Shown here piece after piece: positions 1 through 5,075 of a stretch of DNA of 6,553 bases. The notes under the pieces are model-generated. The model did not search any database. It was not told where the DNA came from and saw only the letters and a program-made list of their open reading frames with translations. The position numbers and the translations under genes are program-made. Source of the stretch: CAYTTR01 sp964440805 (GTDB lineage: Bacteria; Acidobacteriota; Aminicenantia; Aminicenantales; Aminicenantaceae); contig CAYTTR010000065.1 of assembly GCA_964440805.1 (NCBI GenBank), positions 1-6,553 on the forward strand, in the 5' to 3' direction. How positions within the stretch are numbered: position 1 is the first letter of the stretch; every line of letters starts with the position of its first letter.

Positions 1-70
1 GATGTTACGCATCACTGAATTTGTTTTTTCTTGCGAATATTATTAATATAGTCATGAGGTGGAAACTTAT

Positions 71-126
71 AAGCTTTTGAGAAGATTATCATCACCAAAA
101 AAAATCTTCTGCCTCTGATAAGCTTT
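71..126. repeat. Imperfect inverted repeat in the leader
   Basis: AGAAGATT (80-87) is the exact reverse complement of AATCTTCT (103-110), with a 15-nt AT-rich loop. Outside this 8-bp stem, AAGCTT (71-76) and AAGCTT (121-126) can pair as well, separated from the inner stem by unpaired segments of 3 and 9 nt. ATAAGCTTT is also a direct repeat (69-77 and 118-126). Transcribed from an upstream promoter it could fold in the 5' leader of the DUF3160 mRNA. No U-tract follows, so it does not look like an intrinsic terminator. Function unknown; chance pairing in AT-rich DNA is possible. Confidence 0.35.
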
Positions 127-163
127 GTAAACTGGTTTAGTGAAAAACAAAATTTTAATTTAT

Positions 164-167
164 AAGG
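164..167 (+). promoter_or_regulatory. Ribosome binding site for the DUF3160 gene
   Basis: AAGG lies 8 nt upstream of the ATG at 176, a normal Shine-Dalgarno distance. It supports this start over the ATG at 169-171, which is out of frame and too close. The chosen start also places a complete signal peptide at the protein's N-terminus. Confidence 0.6.
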
Positions 168-175
168 TATGAAAA

Positions 176-2299
176 ATGAAAAGAACAATATTTTCACTTT
201 TGGCAATTTATCTTTTTTTAAGTTGTTTGGGAGGTCTAACTTTCGCTCTCGAACAAGACGATGTTCCTTTACCCATGAAAAACCTTAAGGGAAAAAATAT
301 AATGACATTATCAGCGCCGGTACAAAAATTGCTGGAGCAGCAAGGCTTTGCTGTCAAGCCCGGAGATGAGAAGGAAATCTATGATGTCTACATCCAGGCC
401 AAAAAAAGAAACCAAAATATTTTTGTTACAACCGATGTTGTGCTCCACACCTGTCATATATTCTTCGATTATTTATTAAGAATTCTGGAGATAGAAAGGC
501 TTTTTGATCAAGTGGCGGAACTTACCGATAGAATGATGGTTTTGTCCAAAGCCCAATATGAGGAGGCTGAAAACGAGATAGTTAAAGAAGCAGCCCGGTT
601 GAATGTTGGTTTTTTTTCGGTAGCTAAAAAAATTCTTTCTCCTGAATATGAGGTTGGACTTGAATTAGTGGATTTAGTAGAAAAGGAAATAAGCAACCTG
701 GAAGCCCACAAAGGATTGGAATTTCGAGCTCTTCTCCCTTATATTGAAAATCCCGACCTCTATCTCACTCCTTATGCTTTTGAAGATTACAGCCAGTATG
801 TTCCAAGAGGTCATTACACCAGAAATGAAAAATTCCAGAAATATTTTAAAGCAATGATGTGGTACGGCCGTATCGATTTCAAGCTCCGGCCGGGAAAAAA
901 TGAAGAACCTATTCTCCACGGCAAAAAGATGACCCTTCAGGCAATCTTAATGACCGATGCTTTGATGAGAGATCAGCAGGCTTATAAGCTGTGGAAAATG
1001 ATTTATGAACCAACGGTTTATTTTGTGGGGAAAACGGATGATTTATTTGTAGATGATTATATGGCACTTATCAGGAAATTTTTCCCCGAAAAAGGCTCTT
1101 TTGATAGATACTGGGGGGAAAATAAATTATCTGAGTTTATTGAAAAAGCTCTTAAATTAAGGCCGCCTAAAATACTCTCCGGGGCTGCCTTTACAGAGGA
1201 AGGTGAGTTTTCTGACACCACAAAAGGTTTCCGGTTCATGGGACAGAGATTCATCCCGGATTCCTACATGTTCCAAGAACTGGTTTATGGAAGCCAGGCC
1301 GATTTAAAATACACCGGCACAGGCAAACCTTTTACTATGGAAGTGATTCCCAATGCCGGACCGGTACGGGCTTTTCCCCGCGGATTGGATATAATGGCTG
1401 TGCTGGGTTCAAGAAGAGCCCTTGATATTCTGGAAAGAGAGGGAGATACCGAATATACAAATTATTACAACCAATTAAACAAACTGAAGCAGGAGTTTCA
1501 GTCCCTCAGCCCAGAGGAATGGAAGCAGAATCTCTATTGGAGATGGCTCCACTGCCTGCTCCCTTTACTTGAAGATGGGCAGGATAAAAACGTACCCAAA
1601 CCCATGAAGAGTGAAGCCTGGCTGGACAAAGAGCTTCAGACAGCCCTGGGCTCCTGGACTGAACTGCGGCACGACACCATTCTGTATGCCAAGCAGAGTT
1701 ATACCATGATGTTGACCGCCCTTCCCCCACCCCAGGAAATATCTTACGGATATGTTGAACCTTATCCTGAAGTCTATCAAAGAATACAAGAGATGATGGA
1801 AGATTTGAGGAAAAATCTAATGGAATTGAATGTTGCCATTCCCGGCATACAAGAAAAAATTCAAAGATTTGAGGAAATTTTAGGAAAATTGACTGTTATT
1901 TCGAATAAAGAACTTGAGGGTATAGAACTTGACGAGGAAGAATACGAACTCATAACCAATATCGGAGACGAGCTTTCATCACTCAAGGATTTTCCTCGGC
2001 AAATAATGGAAAAAATCACCTCCGGAACAGATGAGAGAATGGACATAATAGCCGACGTCCACACAGATTTAAACACCAAGCAGGTACTTGAGGAAGGGGC
2101 CGGCGCACCTTTTGACATTTTTATTGTAATTGAAGATACCAAAGGCCGCAGATTATGCCGGGGAGCAGTTTTTTCTTATTATGAATTCAAGCACCCGTTG
2201 GATGACCGTCTGACCGATGAGAAGTGGCAGGAAATGGGCGAGGATGGAATCAGGCCGGCTCAGCCTCCCTGGACCAAGAGTTTTATTGTGGAATTTTAA
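176..2299 (+). CDS. Exported DUF3160-family protein, function unknown
   Basis: A 707-residue protein that I recognise as DUF3160 (uncharacterised family). Residues 1-24 form a signal peptide: KR at positions 2-3, a hydrophobic core, and a T-F-A cleavage motif before L25, so the product is probably exported. Cys17 in FLSC is a poor lipobox, so a lipoprotein is less likely. Family-like blocks are FVTTDVVLHTCHIFFDYLLR (83-102), the Tyr/Arg-rich GHYTRNEKFQKYFKAMMWYG (212-231), FMGQRFIPDSYMFQELV (354-370), PRGLDIMAVLGS (401-412), LGSWTELRHDTILYAKQSY (491-509) and ADVHTDLNTKQVLEEG (626-641). Residues 530-615 are charged and predicted helical. The length suits a full-length member, and the frame is intact to TAA. 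His91, His94, His499 and the DVHTD segment are candidate functional residues, by inference only. The gene appears monocistronic and converges on alr. Family call strong; role unknown. Confidence 0.88.
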   Translation: MKRTIFSLLAIYLFLSCLGGLTFALEQDDVPLPMKNLKGKNIMTLSAPVQKLLEQQGFAVKPGDEKEIYDVYIQAKKRNQNIFVTTDVVLHTCHIFFDYLLRILEIERLFDQVAELTDRMMVLSKAQYEEAENEIVKEAARLNVGFFSVAKKILSPEYEVGLELVDLVEKEISNLEAHKGLEFRALLPYIENPDLYLTPYAFEDYSQYVPRGHYTRNEKFQKYFKAMMWYGRIDFKLRPGKNEEPILHGKKMTLQAILMTDALMRDQQAYKLWKMIYEPTVYFVGKTDDLFVDDYMALIRKFFPEKGSFDRYWGENKLSEFIEKALKLRPPKILSGAAFTEEGEFSDTTKGFRFMGQRFIPDSYMFQELVYGSQADLKYTGTGKPFTMEVIPNAGPVRAFPRGLDIMAVLGSRRALDILEREGDTEYTNYYNQLNKLKQEFQSLSPEEWKQNLYWRWLHCLLPLLEDGQDKNVPKPMKSEAWLDKELQTALGSWTELRHDTILYAKQSYTMMLTALPPPQEISYGYVEPYPEVYQRIQEMMEDLRKNLMELNVAIPGIQEKIQRFEEILGKLTVISNKELEGIELDEEEYELITNIGDELSSLKDFPRQIMEKITSGTDERMDIIADVHTDLNTKQVLEEGAGAPFDIFIVIEDTKGRRLCRGAVFSYYEFKHPLDDRLTDEKWQEMGEDGIRPAQPPWTKSFIVEF

Positions 2300-2454
2300 A
2301 TAAAATATCTAAAGGTTTTTCTGCTGAAACACACTTAAGCCCCTTAATCCAAAAAAATCAACTGGATAAATCAAGCCAAGCACAATATTAAGATATAAAT
2401 CAGGGAAAGAGTAGGCTTAGAAAGATAGTTCCTGACTAATAGTCAGCATGGCGG
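2300..2454. other. Convergent intergenic region between the DUF3160 gene and alr
   Basis: This 155-bp gap separates the 3' ends of two converging genes, so it should hold termination signals for both. I see no hairpin with a proper T-tract. The candidates are the palindrome at 2432-2446, the weak TTAAG-CCC-CTTAA repeat (near 2335-2347), and ATCCA/TGGAT arms around an A-rich loop (about 2347-2367). None is convincing, so termination may be Rho-dependent. Confidence 0.4.
2432..2446. terminator. Perfect palindrome downstream of alr, possible weak terminator
   Basis: CTGACTAATAGTCAG is a perfect 6-bp stem with a 3-nt loop, 8 nt beyond the alr stop codon on the minus strand. Being symmetric, it could act on transcripts from either side. 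The stem is short, and the minus-strand sequence after it (GAACTATCTTTCT) is only moderately U-rich, so intrinsic termination is uncertain. A protein-binding site is the alternative. Confidence 0.3.
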
Positions 2455-3618
2455 TTATTTAACGATTAGGCGGGGGATGTGGGGAGAGAGGCGGGATACT
2501 ACCTCGTAGTTAATGGTTCCGCTGAGGGCGGCCAGAAAATCGGCACTTACTTTTTCCTTTCCCTGGGTGCCGATAAGCACTGCTTCATCTCCTGCCTTCA
2601 GCACAGGAATATCGGTTATATCCACCATAATCAAGTTCATGCAGACCCTCCCCCGGAGAGGGGCTCTTTGTCCTTTCAAAAGCACGAAGCTCTGATTGCT
2701 GAGGCGGCGATCATAGCCGTCGGAATAGCCTACAGGCAGAACCGCCAGCTTGCTTTCCCGGCTGGTTTGGAAAGTGCGGCCGTAGCCTATGGTGTGCCGG
2801 GCCGGTACTTTCTTTATTTGTCCAATCCGGGCCTTCCAGGTAAGCACAGGCTGAAGGGCGTCGATATTATTCTGGGAGTGTTTTATTTTATAGGAAAGGA
2901 AGGTTTCCCGTGAGGGCCAGAGGCCGTATTGACTGATTCCTATCCGGACCATATCGAAATGAGTTTCCGGGAAAAGAAGAGCGGCGGCCGAGCAGGCAGC
3001 GTGTTTTTTAATCTGTGGAAAACCTGCCTGCCGGAAGAGCTTTATCATCTTTTCAAAGAGCGCCATTTGATAGTAGGCATAACTGTGGTCTGTTGTATCC
3101 TCGATGTTGGCGAAATGAGTATAGGCAGCTTCCAGAACCAAAGAGGGGGCTTTTTTTAAAGCCTTTAGGAAATCAGGCAGTTCTGCTTCATTTATACCCA
3201 ATCGATAAGTACCGGTTTCCAGTTTTAGATGAATCCCGGCCTTTCGGTCCATTTTTTGCGAAATCTCGGACAGAGATGACAGTATTTTAAGTGAAAAAAC
3301 GGCCAAGCGGAAATTATTGAAAACCACTTTTTCCAGTTCATCAAGAGGAACAGGGCCCATGATGAGAATGTCTTTTGTGGTTCCCAGCCGTCTGAGTTCC
3401 AGAGCTTCGGTTAAAGAATGAACGCAGTAGGAGTCAACCTTGTGTTTTTCTGCCAAAGCGGTTATTTCCTTAAGTCCATGCCCGTAGGCATTGGCCTTGA
3501 CCACGGCTGAAAGCTCTGTTTCTCTTGGAATACGCCGGCGGAAAAAATCTAAATTATGGGTATAAGCTGCCTCCGATAATTCTATCCAGGTATTTAAATG
3601 ATGGGGGTGTTCAGTCAT
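2455..3618 (-). CDS. alr: Alanine racemase
   Basis: A PLP-dependent fold-type III racemase converting L-alanine to D-alanine in the cytoplasm for peptidoglycan precursors. It has 387 residues, normal for the family. The PLP lysine is K41 in AVVKANAYGHG (38-48). K132 and R139 in HLKLETGTYRLGI match Lys129 and Arg136 of the Geobacillus enzyme with the same 7-residue spacing (numbering from memory). Y279 in TIGYGRTF is the expected opposite catalytic base. LPVGYSDGYDRRLSN (294-308), GRVCMN (323-328) and INYEVVSRLSPHIPR (369-383) complete the C-terminal beta domain. GRVCMN has Asn where many homologues have Asp. The start is 10 nt after the manC stop. No good Shine-Dalgarno precedes it, which suggests translational coupling to manC. 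The N-terminus begins about ten residues before the conserved W-I-E-L, as is usual. Confidence 0.95.
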   Translation of the reverse strand: MTEHPHHLNTWIELSEAAYTHNLDFFRRRIPRETELSAVVKANAYGHGLKEITALAEKHKVDSYCVHSLTEALELRRLGTTKDILIMGPVPLDELEKVVFNNFRLAVFSLKILSSLSEISQKMDRKAGIHLKLETGTYRLGINEAELPDFLKALKKAPSLVLEAAYTHFANIEDTTDHSYAYYQMALFEKMIKLFRQAGFPQIKKHAACSAAALLFPETHFDMVRIGISQYGLWPSRETFLSYKIKHSQNNIDALQPVLTWKARIGQIKKVPARHTIGYGRTFQTSRESKLAVLPVGYSDGYDRRLSNQSFVLLKGQRAPLRGRVCMNLIMVDITDIPVLKAGDEAVLIGTQGKEKVSADFLAALSGTINYEVVSRLSPHIPRLIVK

Positions 3619-3628
3619 GGCATTTTCT

Positions 3629-4705
3629 TTAAATTAAATGCTCTTTTCCTTTTTTCTTGAGTTTGTCAACTGCTTCCCGTACTTTTTGATCCAGGTCCTT
3701 GCGGCAAATAAGGAGGGCATCCTCGGTATCAATGACGATAAGGTTCTCCACCCCAACCAATGCAGTCAATTTGGAGGGACTGTGAAGAAGGCAGTTTTTT
3801 GCGGCAATGGCCAGTACTTCGCCGTGAAAAGCGTTGCCGTGAGAATCTTTATCCCAGATATCGGCCAGAGCCGACCAGGAGCCTACATCCGACCAGCCGA
3901 AATCGCCCTCTCCCATCAAAACTCCTTCCGCTTTTTCCATGAGGGCATAATCGATTGAGGTGGCGGGGAGAGCTTTAAAGGCTTCCTCAATAAGATGGGA
4001 ATCTTTTTTATTTAAACCCAGGAGCATTTTTTCCCAAAAGGGAAACAGCTCAGGTGTATACTGTTTGAGTTTGCCGGCAAAAGTCTTGGCTTGCCAGATA
4101 AACATGCCTGAGTTCCAGTAGTAATTTCCTGCTTTTATAAATTTTTTCGCGGTTGAGGCATCCGGTTTTTCCTTGAACATTTGGACCGGGAAAAAATTTT
4201 CTCCCATATATTGGCCGGGATTTGATCTTTTGAATTGAATATAACCGTAGCCGGTGGCCGGAAAGGCCGGGGGGATACCGAATGTAACCAGAGCTTCTTC
4301 CCGAAAAGCGGCAGCTGCTCCGGCCTGGAGTTTTTTCCTGAATACTTCGGGCATAAGAATTAAATGATCTGCCGGAAGAGCCGCCACGACGGCCTGAGGA
4401 TTTTTGGAGAAGATATGGGCTGTTGCCAGCAGCAGGGAGGGAGCAGTGTTTTTCCCCATGGGTTCGATTAATATGTTTTGGGGAGAAACTAAGGAGGTTA
4501 GATTTTTAATTGTTTCCGACTGGGCTGTGTCTGCAATAGTGAAAATATTACTCTGGGGGAAAAGGGGATGGAGGCGCAGGATTGTTTCTTCCAGCATGGT
4601 TTTTTCGCTTATTATGGGAAGAAACTGTTTGGGTTTTTTTTGGCGGCTTAAAGGCCAGAAACGGGTGCCTTTACCTCCGGCCATGATGACGGCATATAAA
4701 TCCAT
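3629..4705 (-). CDS. manC: Mannose-1-phosphate guanylyltransferase
   Basis: A nucleotidyltransferase making GDP-mannose from mannose 1-phosphate and GTP, the activated sugar for mannose-, fucose- or rhamnose-containing surface glycans. Its 358 residues match the single-domain form; the C-terminal cupin phosphomannose isomerase domain of bifunctional ManC/AlgA proteins is absent. Visible motifs are the nucleotide-binding signature AGGKGTRFWPLSR (9-21), EPMGKNTAPS (81-90), PADH (111-114), TGYGYIQF (151-158), KEKPD (178-182), YWNSGMFIW (196-204), SIDYALMEK (250-258) and GWSDVGSW (270-277). ENLIVIDTEDALLICRK (320-336) is typical of the family's C-terminal region. A strong Shine-Dalgarno precedes the ATG. 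It is the first gene of a pair with alr, 10 nt downstream. No other sugar-nucleotide genes are in the window, so the final glycan cannot be inferred. The symbol manC is by family. Confidence 0.93.
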   Translation of the reverse strand: MDLYAVIMAGGKGTRFWPLSRQKKPKQFLPIISEKTMLEETILRLHPLFPQSNIFTIADTAQSETIKNLTSLVSPQNILIEPMGKNTAPSLLLATAHIFSKNPQAVVAALPADHLILMPEVFRKKLQAGAAAAFREEALVTFGIPPAFPATGYGYIQFKRSNPGQYMGENFFPVQMFKEKPDASTAKKFIKAGNYYWNSGMFIWQAKTFAGKLKQYTPELFPFWEKMLLGLNKKDSHLIEEAFKALPATSIDYALMEKAEGVLMGEGDFGWSDVGSWSALADIWDKDSHGNAFHGEVLAIAAKNCLLHSPSKLTALVGVENLIVIDTEDALLICRKDLDQKVREAVDKLKKKGKEHLI

Positions 4706-4710
4706 TAAAA

Positions 4711-4717
4711 ACTCCTT
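4711..4717 (-). promoter_or_regulatory. Ribosome binding site for manC
   Basis: On the minus strand AAGGAGT ends 5 nt before the ATG, so the AGGAG core is about 6 nt away. This is a near-consensus Shine-Dalgarno and fixes the manC start at 4705. It contrasts with the downstream alr, which lacks a comparable site. Confidence 0.85.
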
Positions 4718-4756
4718 AAAAAATATTTATATCATAAAGTGGAAAGGGATAGAAGA

Positions 4757-4785
4757 ATTAGAGCCCCCCAAATTTTTGATTGCAA
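4757..4785 (-). promoter_or_regulatory. Candidate sigma-70 promoter for manC-alr
   Basis: On the minus strand, TTGCAA (4785-4780; 4 of 6 to TTGACA) is followed after exactly 17 nt by TCTAAT (4762-4757; 5 of 6 to TATAAT). Transcription would start near 4750, leaving a leader of about 45 nt before manC. A second -10-like TATGAT (4736-4731) lies closer but has no good -35 at the right distance. The call is by consensus match only, in AT-rich DNA. Confidence 0.4.
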
Positions 4786-4890
4786 TAATTTGATAATCCC
4801 ATAATTATAGAAAATCAGGTAGGCTCTCTGCCTTAATTCGACCCCGCTCCTCATTACCAATCCTTCCTTTCCTTCAATCCAATGCCCTAT

Positions 4891-4950
4891 AAACTCGACA
4901 AACGCTAAAAACGCAACAAACGCGATAAACGCGATAAACGCGATAAACTC
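4891..4950. repeat. 9-bp tandem repeat array 1 (AAACGCGAT type)
   Basis: Six complete 9-bp units in strict phase from 4891, then a partial AAACTC (4945-4950). The units are AAACTCGAC, AAACGCTAA, AAACGCAAC, then three identical AAACGCGAT copies (4918-4944). Positions 1-4, 6 and 8 are invariant. A degenerate unit ATGCCCTAT (4882-4890) may precede it. It is non-coding on both strands as far as I can see. The homogeneous copies at one end and diverged copies at the other suggest local expansion with decay. Units are too short, and spacers absent, for a CRISPR. Confidence 0.85.
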
Positions 4951-4986
4951 TTCTTTCCTGCTTTCCCGTTTTCACCCACTTATACC

Positions 4987-5040
4987 AGACAAACCAGATA
5001 GACTAGATAAACCAAACAGACCGAATAGACTGAACAGACC
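4987..5040. repeat. 9-bp tandem repeat array 2 (RRAYARACY type)
   Basis: Six consecutive 9-bp units in strict phase: AGACAAACC, AGATAGACT, AGATAAACC, AAACAGACC, GAATAGACT, GAACAGACC. Positions 3, 5, 7 and 8 are invariant, and every variable position differs only by a transition (A/G or C/T). Rotated by four bases, the units fit the same ARACNNRAY framework as array 1, which ends about 40 nt away. A degenerate ACTTATACC (4978-4986) may be a worn preceding unit. It lies 35 nt downstream of the opB stop codon. No coding potential seen. Confidence 0.82.
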
Positions 5041-5075
5041 CTATTTTTACTTGGCTGAGTGCTTTATCAGCTTGT

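Larger units (their letters stand above)
1..175 (+). other. AT-rich leader upstream of the DUF3160 gene
   Basis: This stretch is strongly AT-rich and lacks a convincing gene. It holds an imperfect inverted repeat (69-126) and the ribosome binding site of the following gene. A TTGTTT (21-26) with a 17-nt spacer before TAATAT (44-49) is a possible sigma-70-type promoter, but in sequence this AT-rich such matches arise easily, so I do not call a promoter. A short minus-strand reading frame at 12-206 overlaps the start of the real gene and looks spurious. Confidence 0.45.
4706..5075. other. Gene-free region between opB and manC with promoter and 9-bp repeats
   Basis: This 370-bp stretch shows no credible gene on either strand. 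Reading from opB towards manC it contains a 9-bp repeat array (4987-5040), a pyrimidine-rich spacer (4951-4983 on the plus strand), a second 9-bp array (4891-4950), another pyrimidine-rich block (about 4823-4881) and an AT-rich segment with a candidate promoter and the manC ribosome binding site. AGGC-TCTCT-GCCT (4821-4833) is a weak 4-bp hairpin only. Confidence 0.6.

Noticed and set aside
12..206. 64-residue minus-strand reading frame
   Set aside because: It overlaps the ribosome binding site and start of the DUF3160 gene, has no ribosome binding site that I can see, and its composition reflects AT-rich DNA.
212..229. Lipobox at Cys17 of the DUF3160 protein
   Set aside because: F-L-S-C departs from the usual L-A/S-G/A-C at -3 and -2, while a good signal peptidase I site (T-F-A) follows at 22-24.
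1506..1789. Overlapping minus-strand frames inside the DUF3160 gene
   Set aside because: Antisense shadows of a conserved coding segment (WTELRHDTILYAKQSY region).
2479..2913. 144-residue plus-strand reading frame inside alr
   Set aside because: Antisense shadow of a well-conserved gene; its protein has no recognisable domain.
4404..4793. 129-residue plus-strand reading frame across the manC 5' end and promoter
   Set aside because: Antisense to conserved manC sequence, with a low-complexity composition and no family resemblance.
4891..5040. Possible CRISPR array
   Set aside because: The units are 9 bp, directly adjacent and without spacers, and no cas gene is in the window.
5054..5071. GCTGA/TCAGC hairpin as the opB terminator
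   Set aside because: The stem is only 5 bp with an 8-nt loop, and the minus-strand sequence following it (CAAGTAAAAATAG) has no U-tract.
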